A stretch of 64,000 bases of DNA from Marinimicrobium hydrolyticum (GTDB taxonomy: Bacteria; Pseudomonadota; Gammaproteobacteria; Pseudomonadales; Cellvibrionaceae): assembly GCF_030848505.1 (NCBI RefSeq), contig NZ_JAVDDU010000003.1, positions 1 to 64,000 of the forward strand, given 5' to 3'. Within the stretch, counting starts at the first letter, position 1. Every line of letters starts with the position of its first letter. Below the pieces are notes generated by a model. That model saw nothing but the letters and a program-made list of their open reading frames with translations. It ran no database searches and had not been told where the DNA came from. Below are positions 7,782 through 16,641 of the stretch, piece after piece. A program made the translations under genes and the position numbers.

Positions 7782-10736
7782 ATGAAGCTCAACCCCAGTC
7801 AAGCAACGCGCTGGCCTAAATCCAGCCCACGTTTAACCACTAGCGTATCCGCACTGGTTTTGTGCGCCATGGGCGCGGTCTCCCCCGCCTTGGCACAAAC
7901 CACCAGTGATGCCGTTGAAGAGGCAACCCTGGAAGAGATACTGGTTACCGGTCATCGGGCCAGCGTCATTACCGCCCAAGCCATCAAGCGTGACTCCGAG
8001 CAGTTTGTGGACTCCATCGTCTCCACAGATATCGGCAAGCTACCCGACACCAACGTGGCTGAAACCCTGCAACGGATTTCTGGTGTGCAGATTACCCGTA
8101 ACTTGGGTGAAGGCAGCGGTATTGCCATTCGCGGCTTGACTCAGGTTCGTACCGAACTCAATGGTCGTTCCAGCTTCACCGCCAACGAAGGCCGTAGCTT
8201 GAGCTTTGAAGACGTGCCCGCTGAGCTGATGGCCGGTGTGGACGTGTACAAGAATCCCTCGGCCAAAATGATCGAAGGCGGCATCGGCGGCACCGTCGAT
8301 CTGCGCACCTTCAAGCCATTCGACTTTGACGGCACCAAGATCAGCGGCACCGTTGGTGCTACCCATTACGACCTGATCAACGAAACCAACCCCAACGTCT
8401 CCGGCTTGTTCAGCACCCGCTGGGACACCGGCCTTGGCGAAATGGGTTTCTTGCTTAACCTCTCCTACCAGCAAGCCTCCTTCCGTGGTGACACTGTCTC
8501 CACCGAGCCCTACTGGCAGCGCGACGCCGCCGAGTTCGGCGGTGTTGAGGGAGAAGACGTGTTTGTTCCGGCCGGCGGCGGTATCAGCAGCCGTTTCGGT
8601 GATCGCGAGCGCTTTGGTGGTGCGGCCGCGTTCCAATGGAGCCCGACCGAAGACTTGGAGCTTTACGCTCAGTACATTCGCTCCGATTACACCCTGGACG
8701 TATACAACTATTCCTACTTTGCCTTTCTGCCCGCCGAGGATGACGGCAACCTAGTGCCCCACGATACGGCTGCCTTTAACTTCAACCACCGGGGCGAAAT
8801 GCTCACCGGCTCATTCGCCGGTGTGAACATTGATTCAAACACCGACTTGAACCATCGTCATTCGGTCACCGACGATCTGGCGGCCGGCTTCGTGTGGAAC
8901 GTGAACGACCAATTCCAGCTCAGCGGTGATTTGCAGCACGTGCGCGCTAAAACCGAAGGCAGCAACTTTATTGTCAGTACCAACGCCACCGCGCCAGTAC
9001 TGGAAATGGATTTAACTGGCAACTTCCCCGGCATGAATGTTCGCGCCGCTGACCCGAGCCAACCAGCTACGGGTGATCTGTCGAACCCGGATAACTACAA
9101 GTGGGGCTGGATTCTTCCGCACCAGCAGGAAAGTGAAGGCACCCAAACCGCCGTACGTCTGGACGGTGTGTGGGAATTCCACGGTCACGGTCTGATTGAA
9201 TCCGTTTCCGGTGGTGTGCGTTACTCCGACCGCCAGGCGGAAACCAAGTCCCTGCAGTGGGGCACTTGGACAACCGTGGACGCGGCAGACTGGACCTGTA
9301 CCGACTGGGGAACCGGCGGCCCACTCACTCCAGAGTGTAACCCCAACAACCTGCAACCCGAGGACTGGAGCAACCAGGCCAACTGGGGTGCTGAATTCCC
9401 TCTGGATGACCCGCGCTTCGAAAACGCCGACGGCAGCGCCAACTGGGGTCGCAACCAGTTTGACGACTTTATGCGCGGCAACGCCAACGTCTTCGGCACC
9501 ACTTTGGCCGCTACGCCAGAGCTCGCCGGAAGCCTCAGCGATGAAACCGTACGCTTCATGACTCGCAACCACCCGAACCCCGAATTCCGGTTGGACGGCA
9601 TTCCTGAGTACGGCCCACAGCAGATCAATGACCAGGAAGAACAAACTCTGGCCGCTTACGGTATGGTGAATTTCTCCAGCGAAACTTTCGGCATCCCGGT
9701 CGACGGTAACGTGGGTGTACGGGTCGTAGAGACACGCGTAACGTCTACCGGTGTCACGGCTTCGTGCGATGCCGACGGGGGCAACTGTGAGTACCTGGAC
9801 GCGGTGTTCACTAACGATTACGTCAATGTTCTGCCGAGCTTGAACGTGCGTTGGTCCCTTCAGGACAACCTGTACTTGCGCTTCGCCGCTTCTCAGGGCC
9901 TCAGCCGTCCTGGCTTCGACCAGATGGATCCAAACATCAACCTGAACATTTCTGTTGACAACGGTTCCGGCGAATTTGGTACACCAGACTACGTGGCACC
10001 GAGCATCAGTAACCGGTCAGCCAGCGGTGGTAACCCCGAGTTGGAGCCCATGGAAGTCAACCAGTTCGACACGGCATTGGAATGGTACTTCTCTGAGTCA
10101 GGCATGGCTTACGGTACGGTCTTCTACAAAGACGTGAAGAACTTTATCGCCAACGGCACCATCTCACGCGATTTTGATTACGAGAACCCGATCACTGGAG
10201 AAACCGATCGTGGGCCGTTCACCTCGAACGTGCCGCTCAATGGTGAAGACGGTCGAATCCAAGGTTTCGAGGTGGGCGTTTCCGGGTTCTTTGATTTCTT
10301 GCCCGCTCCTTGGAACGGTTTTGGTGGCCAGGCTAACTACACTTACGTTGACAGTGAGGCGCCCAGCCCCTTCGCCGAAGATATCGACGGCAACGCGTTG
10401 CTGGTTCCCCTGGAGGGCTTGTCCAAGCACAGCTACAACTTGGTGGGCATGTACGAGTCCGGCGATTGGGCGTTCCGTCTGGCCTACAACTGGCGGGACG
10501 ATTACCTGATCACTACTTCGGGTAACGGCACCGGCAATCTGCCCATTTATAACCAGGATTATGGTCAACTCGATGCTTCGGTATCGTGGGATGTCACCGA
10601 CAACATGAGCCTGCGTTTCGATGTGGTAAACCTGACCGACAGCCGTAACGACACTTATCAGGGTTACACCACGCGGCATCGTGACAGCTACCTGGGTGAC
10701 CGTCGCTACGGTCTCAGCCTGCGGGTGGATTTCTAA
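7782..10736 (+). CDS. TonB-dependent outer-membrane receptor
   Basis: 984 residues. A signal peptide ends near residue 38 (PALA before QTT). A TonB box-like EEILVTG lies at 51-57. The plug domain follows (DTNVAETLQRISGVQI, then an IAIRGL motif). The remaining roughly 750 residues are the beta barrel, rich in alternating aromatic strands and closing with RYGLSLRVDF, whose terminal Phe is the BAM recognition residue. The plug wording is typical of the large Xanthomonas/Caulobacter-type receptors that import sugars and oligosaccharides by TonB energy. The substrate cannot be read from the sequence, and no glycan-degradation genes adjoin it. It is monocistronic: a long AT-rich leader precedes it and a terminator follows. 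The GH67 gene 29 kb away is not evidence of a shared locus. Confidence 0.93.
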   Translation: MKLNPSQATRWPKSSPRLTTSVSALVLCAMGAVSPALAQTTSDAVEEATLEEILVTGHRASVITAQAIKRDSEQFVDSIVSTDIGKLPDTNVAETLQRISGVQITRNLGEGSGIAIRGLTQVRTELNGRSSFTANEGRSLSFEDVPAELMAGVDVYKNPSAKMIEGGIGGTVDLRTFKPFDFDGTKISGTVGATHYDLINETNPNVSGLFSTRWDTGLGEMGFLLNLSYQQASFRGDTVSTEPYWQRDAAEFGGVEGEDVFVPAGGGISSRFGDRERFGGAAAFQWSPTEDLELYAQYIRSDYTLDVYNYSYFAFLPAEDDGNLVPHDTAAFNFNHRGEMLTGSFAGVNIDSNTDLNHRHSVTDDLAAGFVWNVNDQFQLSGDLQHVRAKTEGSNFIVSTNATAPVLEMDLTGNFPGMNVRAADPSQPATGDLSNPDNYKWGWILPHQQESEGTQTAVRLDGVWEFHGHGLIESVSGGVRYSDRQAETKSLQWGTWTTVDAADWTCTDWGTGGPLTPECNPNNLQPEDWSNQANWGAEFPLDDPRFENADGSANWGRNQFDDFMRGNANVFGTTLAATPELAGSLSDETVRFMTRNHPNPEFRLDGIPEYGPQQINDQEEQTLAAYGMVNFSSETFGIPVDGNVGVRVVETRVTSTGVTASCDADGGNCEYLDAVFTNDYVNVLPSLNVRWSLQDNLYLRFAASQGLSRPGFDQMDPNINLNISVDNGSGEFGTPDYVAPSISNRSASGGNPELEPMEVNQFDTALEWYFSESGMAYGTVFYKDVKNFIANGTISRDFDYENPITGETDRGPFTSNVPLNGEDGRIQGFEVGVSGFFDFLPAPWNGFGGQANYTYVDSEAPSPFAEDIDGNALLVPLEGLSKHSYNLVGMYESGDWAFRLAYNWRDDYLITTSGNGTGNLPIYNQDYGQLDASVSWDVTDNMSLRFDVVNLTDSRNDTYQGYTTRHRDSYLGDRRYGLSLRVDF

Positions 10737-10777
10737 GACATACAGTTAGTCAATCTCCTACCTTTCCGTACCATTTT

Positions 10778-10803
10778 GCCCCGCTTTTGCGGGGCTTTTT
10801 TTT
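10778..10803 (+). terminator. intrinsic terminator of the TonB receptor gene
   Basis: GCCCCGC (10778-10784), a TTTT loop, GCGGGGC (10789-10795), then a run of eight T. It starts 42 bp after the receptor stop. Confidence 0.92.
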
Positions 10804-10937
10804 GCCTTGTTAAACGTCGAAGTGTGTATTCATTCGCCAGTAAGACAAACGGTTTTTGGCTTTCGGGAGTTTTGGTTTAGTGCTGCGAGGTATCCAAGAA
10901 AACCGGGGCTTGATCTAGCGCTGAAAACTGGAGCTCT

Positions 10938-11083
10938 GGTCGAGTGCTGCGAGTGGGGCAGGCATTCCCGGACACGCCGTGAACCCGTCCGTGGGGGCTT
11001 GACGCAGACATCCTGTCTGCGACAGTCCGGGAATGCCTGCCCCACTCTCCGCCGTGCCATCCTGGAAGTTTCGGGAAATAAGG
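10938..11083 (+). repeat. long hairpin repeat, copy 3
   Basis: The arms at 10951-10973 and 11025-11047 form a perfect 23-base inverted repeat (GAGTGGGGCAGGCATTCCC plus GGAC). The core is CACGCCGTGAACCC, then GTCCGTGGGGGCTTGAC. The inner hairpin has stem GCAGACA (11004-11010) and TGTCTGC (11014-11020). Shared flanks: GGTCGAGTGCTGC before, and CTCCGCCGTGCCATCC then GGAAATAAGG after. Its arms resemble those of copy 1, but its inner stem differs by changes that keep the pairing. Confidence 0.88.
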
Positions 11084-11140
11084 AAGCAGAGACTCTTGAG
11101 CCACAAGGTTAGGTAAAACCCAGAGCGCCAAAACCCGAGT

Positions 11141-11201
11141 AGGCCCCATCCGTGGGGGCTCTCTCACCGGAGCGCCGGCCGCGAGTTCCCTCTTGTGAGA
11201 G
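11141..11201 (+). repeat. degenerate copy of the hairpin repeat
   Basis: AGGCCCCATCCGTGGGGGCT (11141-11160) matches the family core. CTCTCAC (11161-11167) pairs with GTGAGAG (11195-11201) as a possible inner stem. Outer arms are not recognisable, so this looks like a decayed or partial copy between copies 3 and 4. Confidence 0.5.
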
Positions 11202-11324
11202 TTTCGAAAAGCCTCCTGCGAATCGCCTTTGTAGCCCCTCTTACCGCCCCGATAATTCCAGTCATGACGGCGGCAGGTGGGGTTTGCGGAAAAGAACTCG
11301 GAAACTTGGGATTACCAGGGACGT

Positions 11325-11416
11325 GCAGGGTGAGTGTTCAGCAAGCCTCAAAAGAGGGACCTTTTGAGGCAGTCTCCAGGGATGGATCCACGACGTTTGC
11401 TGAACACTCACCCTGC
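11325..11416 (-). repeat. long hairpin repeat, copy 4 (inverted)
   Basis: The arms at 11325-11344 (GCAGGGTGAGTGTTCAGCAA) and 11397-11416 are perfect inverted copies. An inner hairpin with a 10-base stem, GCCTCAAAAG (11345-11354) and CTTTTGAGGC (11361-11370), adjoins the left arm. The minus-strand core is CGTCGTGGATCCATCCC then TGGAGACT, recognisably the family core. Its arm sequence is unrelated to those of the other copies. The whole gap from 10737 to 11523 holds only the terminator and these repeats; I see no gene in it. Confidence 0.82.
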
Positions 11417-11523
11417 GCGGCCCGGGGACTTGCTTACGAAGTCGCTAGTCCGATATTTATTCCGGACAGCAGTGCGCCTGCGCGAGGATGACGCTTGTCT
11501 GATAAGGCTGCGATTGGCCCGGA

Positions 11524-12537
11524 TTATTCAGCGCTTTTCAGCAGGGCGTCTATTCGCCCCACTTCTTCCCCATGAGCTTGTTTGTCCGCGTGATAGCTGG
11601 AGCGCACCAGGGGACCGCAGGCGGCGTGTTTGAAACCCAATTCATGAGCCAGGCGGGTGTACTCTTCGAACTCATCCGGGTGTACGTAACGGTCCACCGG
11701 CAGATGGTCTTTGGAGGGTTGAAGATACTGACCGATGGTCAGCATATCGATGTCATGAGCGCGCATATCGCGCATTACATCCAGGATTTCTTCCCGAGTC
11801 TCTCCCAGGCCCACCATAAGACCGGATTTAGTGAGAACATCCGGTCGGCGTTTTTTGTACTGCTTCAACAAATCAAGAGACCAATTGTAGTTAGCACCGG
11901 GCCGAGCCTGACGATACAAACGGGGCACCGTTTCCAAATTGTGGTTAAACACATCCGGAGCTTCGGCTTCGAGAATATCCAGCGCGATGTCCATGCGGCC
12001 ACGAAAGTCCGGAGTGAGAATTTCCACCTGCAAATTTGGGCTGTGAATGCGCGACTCCCGAATACAATCCGCAAAATGCTGCGCACCGCCATCACGCAGG
12101 TCATCCCGGTCCACCGAAGTAATCACTACATACTTCAGTTTCATCTCGGCAATGGCTTCGGCCAAATGACGTGGCTCGTCGGCATCAAGGGGGTTGGGTT
12201 TACCGTGGCCCACATCGCAGAACGGACAGCGACGGGTGCAGATCTCGCCCATGATCATAAAGGTGGCGGTACCACCGCTAAAGCACTCCCCCAGATTGGG
12301 GCAGTTGGCTTCCTCGCACACGGACGATAGATTGTTCTTACGTAAGATTTTTTTGATCCGATCCACTTCCGGAGAGGCCGGCACCCGCACCCGAATCCAA
12401 TCCGGTTTGCGCGCCACGCTGTCGGAGGCAATCACCTTGACGGGAATGCGCTCGACCTTATCGGCATCGCGTAGCTTTTCCCCCTGGCGCAGGCGCCGGG
12501 TGCGTTTGACGGGCTGAAGCTCTGGAGTATCGGACAT
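11524..12537 (-). CDS. lipA: lipoyl synthase
   Basis: 337 residues. A radical SAM enzyme that inserts two sulfur atoms into protein-bound octanoyl groups to form lipoyl cofactors. Both iron-sulfur cluster motifs are visible: the auxiliary cluster C74-x4-C79-x5-C85 ([12 protein letters not shown]) and the radical SAM cluster C100-x3-C104-x2-C107 (CTRRCPFC). The C-terminal RSSYH motif, which ligates the auxiliary cluster, is present. The length is normal with an extended basic N-terminus. It lies 46 bp downstream of lipB, forming the standard lipB-lipA pair at the end of the leftward cluster. Confidence 0.98.
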   Translation of the reverse strand: MSDTPELQPVKRTRRLRQGEKLRDADKVERIPVKVIASDSVARKPDWIRVRVPASPEVDRIKKILRKNNLSSVCEEANCPNLGECFSGGTATFMIMGEICTRRCPFCDVGHGKPNPLDADEPRHLAEAIAEMKLKYVVITSVDRDDLRDGGAQHFADCIRESRIHSPNLQVEILTPDFRGRMDIALDILEAEAPDVFNHNLETVPRLYRQARPGANYNWSLDLLKQYKKRRPDVLTKSGLMVGLGETREEILDVMRDMRAHDIDMLTIGQYLQPSKDHLPVDRYVHPDEFEEYTRLAHELGFKHAACGPLVRSSYHADKQAHGEEVGRIDALLKSAE

Positions 12538-12583
12538 CTTCCATCTCTGTTACGGGGACATCGGGGAAGCGAATTGTACCTGA

Positions 12584-13207
12584 TTAGTAGCCCAATTTCT
12601 GTACGAAAGCGGCCACCAGTCGCTCCTGTACCTCTTCCAGGGTAGGCGGGGCTGAGACCAATTGGTGGATTTGAGTCATCTTTAGGCCGTTGTAGCCGCA
12701 GGGATTGATGCGCTGGAAGGGCTCCAGATCCATATCGACATTCAAAGCCAGGCCGTGAAAACTGCAGCCTCGGCGTACTCTGAGGCCTAGGGAGGCAATT
12801 TTGTCGCCGGCGACGTAGACGCCGGGCGCATCCGGTTTCGCGTAAGCCTCAATGTCGTAACTGGCGAGCACCGTCACCAGAATCTGCTCCAGGGCCGTGA
12901 CCAAATCACGGACGCCCAGTCCCAGACGGCGCAAATCCAACAGGGGATAGGCTACCAACTGTCCGGGGCCGTGGTAAGTTACCTGCCCACCTCGGTCGGA
13001 TTGAATTACGGGAATATCGCCCGGCAACAATAAATGCTCCGGCTTACCGGCCTGACCTTGAGTAAATACCGGGGCGTGTTGCACCAGCCACAGTTGATCG
13101 GGGGTGTCGGCGCTGCGCTGGGCGGTGAACTCGCTCATGGCTTGCCAGGTTTCCGAGTAATCCCGCAGGCCGAGATCCTGCACCCGCAAGCGCTCCGAAT
13201 CGAACAC
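12584..13207 (-). CDS. lipB: octanoyltransferase LipB
   Basis: 207 residues with a GTG start at 13207-13205. The upstream ybeD stop and this start share one base (TAGTG), which implies translational coupling. LipB moves octanoate from acyl carrier protein to the lipoyl domains of 2-oxoacid dehydrogenases and the glycine cleavage H protein. Visible motifs: [15 protein letters not shown], the [12 protein letters not shown] loop, and the acyl-thioester cysteine in NPCGY near the C-terminal side. The N-terminus ([17 protein letters not shown]) aligns with family starts, which supports the GTG. It supplies the substrate for LipA next door. Confidence 0.97.
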   Translation of the reverse strand: MFDSERLRVQDLGLRDYSETWQAMSEFTAQRSADTPDQLWLVQHAPVFTQGQAGKPEHLLLPGDIPVIQSDRGGQVTYHGPGQLVAYPLLDLRRLGLGVRDLVTALEQILVTVLASYDIEAYAKPDAPGVYVAGDKIASLGLRVRRGCSFHGLALNVDMDLEPFQRINPCGYNGLKMTQIHQLVSAPPTLEEVQERLVAAFVQKLGY

Positions 13208-13479
13208 TAGATCACCATTTTGGTTAACGGGCTAGCGCGCAGATCGTCGTTGATAGCCCGCAGCTGGTCTTCGCCAGTGGCAGTGATACATACCGTGAAA
13301 GATTGATAGCGACCGTTGCGGCTGTCGCGAATCTTTAAGCACGTCTGATCGAATCCGGGAGCATGACGCTCCATGACTTCAATTACCAACTGTTGCAACT
13401 CATCACCGGCATCTCCCAATACTTTTATGGGGTAGTCGTGACAGGGAAATTCAATTTTGGGCGCTTTGGGTTCGGCCAT
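13207..13479 (-). CDS. ybeD: YbeD/DUF493 family protein
   Basis: 90 residues of the YbeD family, a small alpha/beta fold related to ACT-like regulatory domains. Recognisable features are the [20 protein letters not shown] start and [21 protein letters not shown] in the middle, followed by a short C-terminal helix. The function is unknown, although it is nearly always found between dacA and lipB, as here. It overlaps the lipB start by one base, so the two are probably co-translated. Confidence 0.92.
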   Translation of the reverse strand: MAEPKAPKIEFPCHDYPIKVLGDAGDELQQLVIEVMERHAPGFDQTCLKIRDSRNGRYQSFTVCITATGEDQLRAINDDLRASPLTKMVI

Positions 13480-13584
13480 GGCAGCATAAGCCTCTTGAAA
13501 GCAGATTTGGCTGACGCCTATGGTAACAGATTCACGCCGGGAGGTGAGTGGGAGACTGGCGCTAGGCCAGCCTCCCCAGGGCTT

Positions 13585-14736
13585 TTAGAAACTAAACAGG
13601 CCAATAAAAAACAGTTTGATATTGGACCACAAGCGCGAGAAGAAGCCAGCTTCTGCCACCGCCTCCATGGCTACCAATGGTACATCCGCCAGACGCTCGC
13701 CGTTGAGGTCGATGGTCAGGTTGCCCAACTCCTGGCCTTTGCTAATCGGCGCTTTGATGGTGTCATCAATATGCATCTTGGCTTCAAGGGAGTTCTGACT
13801 ACCGCGCGGAACCGTCAACACCAAATCCTCGGCGACGCCCAAAGCCAACTCATTGCTTTGGCCTGCCCACACTCGGCTGCGCCGCAGCTCTTCGCCAGCG
13901 GCGTACACCGGCTGAGTCTGATAGTAACGGAAGCCATAAGACAGAAGCTTCTGGGTTTCTGCCGCGCGAGCCGCTTCACTCGTGGTTCCCATCACCACGG
14001 AAATAAGGCGCATGCCATCCCGCATGGCGGATGAAACCAAACAATAGCCAGCGGCTTGCGTATGGCCGGTTTTCAGTCCGTCCACCGTGTCATCCCGAAA
14101 CAACAGGCGGTTGCGGTTGGCCTGGTTGATGCCGTTGTAGGAAAAATACTTTTCCCGGTACTTGGCGTAGTGCTCTGGATAATCATAGATCACAGCCCTG
14201 GCCATAATCGCCTGATCCCGAGCTGTGGTGATATGTCCTTCGGCGGGCCAGCCCGTAGAGTTCTTGAACACGGTGTTGTGCATACCCAACAGCGCAGCTT
14301 TTTGGTTCATGATATCGACGAACGCGTCTTCACTGCCCGCAACATGCTCGGCCAAAGCGATGCTGGCATCGTTCCCGGACTGAACAATTACACCTCTCAG
14401 CAGGTCTTGCACCGATACCAGTGTCCCCTCCTGGACGAACATCTTCGAGCCACCCTTGCGCCACGCCTTCACACTGATGTTCACCATATCGCTTTCACTG
14501 ATACGCCCCTGAGAAACTTCTGCGGAGACGATGTAACCAGTCATCAACTTGGTCAAACTCGCCGGCTCCACGGGCGTGTCAGCATTGTGCTCAACCAGCA
14601 CTTGTCCCGTGACAGCGTCCATCAGAATGTACGCTGTTGCCGAAAGTCGGGGGGGAGCGGGAATCAGCACTTGTTGCGCCTGAACACTGATTGCAGCAAG
14701 CAGGAGCGATCCCGCCATGAGGAGTTTTTTTAACAT
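13585..14736 (-). CDS. dacA: D-alanyl-D-alanine carboxypeptidase (PBP5/6 type)
   Basis: 383 residues. It trims the terminal D-Ala from peptidoglycan stem peptides in the periplasm. A signal peptide ends near A20 (VQA before QQ). The active-site motifs are SxxK at S60-K63 (SLTK), SxN at S120-N122 (SGN) and KTG at 222-224. The C-terminal PBP5 domain is followed by an amphipathic anchor (FFSRLWSNIKLFFIGLFSF) that would tether it to the inner membrane. It lies between rlpA and ybeD, the standard arrangement, and is probably part of the rod-shape operon. The neighbouring SPOR and transglycosylase genes act on the same polymer. Confidence 0.96.
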   Translation of the reverse strand: MLKKLLMAGSLLLAAISVQAQQVLIPAPPRLSATAYILMDAVTGQVLVEHNADTPVEPASLTKLMTGYIVSAEVSQGRISESDMVNISVKAWRKGGSKMFVQEGTLVSVQDLLRGVIVQSGNDASIALAEHVAGSEDAFVDIMNQKAALLGMHNTVFKNSTGWPAEGHITTARDQAIMARAVIYDYPEHYAKYREKYFSYNGINQANRNRLLFRDDTVDGLKTGHTQAAGYCLVSSAMRDGMRLISVVMGTTSEAARAAETQKLLSYGFRYYQTQPVYAAGEELRRSRVWAGQSNELALGVAEDLVLTVPRGSQNSLEAKMHIDDTIKAPISKGQELGNLTIDLNGERLADVPLVAMEAVAEAGFFSRLWSNIKLFFIGLFSF

Positions 14737-14788
14737 GCTGAAAAGTCACTCTTTTTTGAACTTACGTAAACGTTTAACCAGCCTTGCT

Positions 14789-15607
14789 TCATCGATCGTA
14801 GACGATGTGAGCCTGACTGATTTCTCCCTGACGCAGGAGTTCCTGCACCTGGTGTAACTGTGTAGTCTCGGTAAAAGGTCCGAGACGCACCCGATAAAGC
14901 TGATCGTCACCCGCTGGTGAAATCACCAACGCCTCTTGATCGGTCAAACCCGACACCCGGTCAGCTTGAGCGCGGGCGGCCGTTTCGGACGAGAAAGCGC
15001 CCACCTGCAAGAAAGCTCCGCCTTCAACGTGACCCCCGGAGTTTTCTACCCGCAATGGTGCCGGAGCCTTACCGTCCGGGACGATGATTTCCACCTCGAC
15101 CGGTGCCGTGCCCTGGTCGACAAAGCCGAGTCGTTGCGCAGCCGCGTAACTCAAATCAATGATACGGCCGTCGTGAAATGGCCCGCGGTCATTGACTCGC
15201 ACCACAACGCTGCGGCCATTGTCCAAGTTAGTCACCCGTACATAAGACGGTATGGGCAGTTTCTTGTGGGCCGCGGTCATGGCATACATGTCATACACTT
15301 CGCCATTGGAAGTGTACCGGCCGTGAAATTTCTTACCGTACCAGGACGCAATGCCCCGCTCTTTGTAATCTGTCTCGTCATCCAGCAAATGATAGGTTCG
15401 GCCCAACACTGTGTAGGGGTTACTATTACCAGCGCGAGTGCGAACCTCTTGACGCGGAACAGCGTCCGGCACGTGTGACAAGTCAACTGGCTGCGCGGGC
15501 CCCCGGTCCCGCTCTTCTTCGGGCTCCCGTTCCACAGTAGGCAAGGAACTACAACCCACTAAATACAGACTGCTTAAAATCAATACGCCAGCGATCCCGT
15601 GCTTCAC
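14789..15607 (-). CDS. rlpA: septal ring lytic transglycosylase RlpA (lipoprotein)
   Basis: 272 residues. A lipobox, SLYLVGCSS, gives the lipidated C19. The double-psi beta-barrel domain is visible as GIASWYGKKFHGRYTSNGEVYDM (quoted in part), then AAHKKLPIPSYVRVTN and VRVNDRGPFHDGRIIDLSYAAA, which holds the catalytic-type Asp and His region. A C-terminal SPOR domain (FLQVGAFSSETAARA to the end) binds denuded glycan strands at the division septum. In Pseudomonas this enzyme cleaves peptide-free glycan. Its start overlaps the mltB stop (ATGA), so translation is coupled. Confidence 0.95.
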   Translation of the reverse strand: MKHGIAGVLILSSLYLVGCSSLPTVEREPEEERDRGPAQPVDLSHVPDAVPRQEVRTRAGNSNPYTVLGRTYHLLDDETDYKERGIASWYGKKFHGRYTSNGEVYDMYAMTAAHKKLPIPSYVRVTNLDNGRSVVVRVNDRGPFHDGRIIDLSYAAAQRLGFVDQGTAPVEVEIIVPDGKAPAPLRVENSGGHVEGGAFLQVGAFSSETAARAQADRVSGLTDQEALVISPAGDDQLYRVRLGPFTETTQLHQVQELLRQGEISQAHIVYDR

Positions 15608-16617
15608 TCAGCTGTCTCCATCGCGGTTTTTATTTCCTGACTCAGTTGATACACAGCCAGGGCATACATGTGGCTGCGATTATATCGGGTTATGACATAA
15701 AAGTTCTGTGTTCCAAACCAAAACTCTTCGCCAAAACTTCCTTCCAACTGCAGCGCTTGAGCCGGGGTGTCATCGGGCAGCGGCAAAAGTGATTCTAGGC
15801 CGCGCTCACGCCATTCGGACAAAGGGGTTGAAGGTGGATCAATCCGGTTCATACCCACGGCCTGGAAAGAACCTTCCTGGCGGGCTCGGAACAGTACCGG
15901 CTCACCCGGCCGCCAGCCGTGCACACTGAAATAGTTGGCGACACTGCCAATGGCATCGGTGGGGTTGTTCCAAATATCCGCAAAACCGTCACCATCAAAA
16001 TCCACTGCGTAATGGCGATAACTGGACGGCATAAACTGCCCATAGCCCATGGCCCCAGCATAGGACCCCTTAAAATCCAACGGGTTCTGTTCGTGCTCGC
16101 GTGTCAGCAATAGGTAATTTTTTAACTCGCTGCGGAAGAAAGGTGCGCGCGGCGGATAGTCGAAAGCCAGTGTGGTCAAAGCATCGATCACCCGATGGCT
16201 GCCCATGTTGCGACCGTAGTTGGTTTCTACCCCAATGATCGCCACCACAACTTCCGCCGGCACTCCGTATTTTTGCTCGGCCCGCTCCAGTGCCTCCCGG
16301 TGCTCCTGCCAGAACTTAACGCCGTTATTCACTCGCAGCGGCGCCACGAAAATGGGCCGGTAATCTCGCCAACTTCGCACTCGCTCAGCTGGCCGGGCAA
16401 TAGCGTCGAGGATATTCTGCTGCTTTTGTGCTTGAGACATCCACTCCTTCACCTGATCGCTGGCAAATCCGTAGTCATTCACCATTTCCTCAATAAACGT
16501 CTTGGCCTCAGGGTGGAAGCGATAATCCGCACGTGCACCATGAGCCACCCCCACGATCATCAGTGCACTAACGGCGCAGCAAAGCCACTGCTTCATTCTG
16601 TTTTGTGTTATCACCAT
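15604..16617 (-). CDS. mltB: membrane-bound lytic murein transglycosylase B
   Basis: 337 residues. A signal sequence runs to about A30. It is a GH103-type transglycosylase that cleaves peptidoglycan glycan strands with formation of 1,6-anhydro ends. The catalytic glutamate is E131 in IIGVETNYGRNMG. The typical AFDYPPRAPFFRSEL and GAMGYGQFMPSSYRHYAVDFDGDGFADIW segments (quoted in parts) follow. There is no clear lipobox, so this may be a soluble periplasmic form. An internal ATG at residue 8 and a GTG at residue 2 are possible alternative starts; AGGAG sits very close to the annotated ATG. It overlaps rlpA by 4 bp. Confidence 0.94.
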   Translation of the reverse strand: MVITQNRMKQWLCCAVSALMIVGVAHGARADYRFHPEAKTFIEEMVNDYGFASDQVKEWMSQAQKQQNILDAIARPAERVRSWRDYRPIFVAPLRVNNGVKFWQEHREALERAEQKYGVPAEVVVAIIGVETNYGRNMGSHRVIDALTTLAFDYPPRAPFFRSELKNYLLLTREHEQNPLDFKGSYAGAMGYGQFMPSSYRHYAVDFDGDGFADIWNNPTDAIGSVANYFSVHGWRPGEPVLFRARQEGSFQAVGMNRIDPPSTPLSEWRERGLESLLPLPDDTPAQALQLEGSFGEEFWFGTQNFYVITRYNRSHMYALAVYQLSQEIKTAMETAE

Positions 16618-16641
16618 TGCTCCTGGGCCTTCGCCCCTCCT

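Noticed and set aside
7782-10736. A polysaccharide utilisation locus linking the TonB receptor with the GH67 gene
   Set aside because: They are 29 kb apart with housekeeping genes between, and no other carbohydrate gene adjoins either.
1775-11416. CRISPR array
   Set aside because: The repeats are few, differ in arm sequence, are inverted relative to each other and have no regular spacers or cas genes.
10807-11520. Open frames across the receptor-lipA gap
   Set aside because: They translate repeat copies 3 and 4 and have no gene-like composition.
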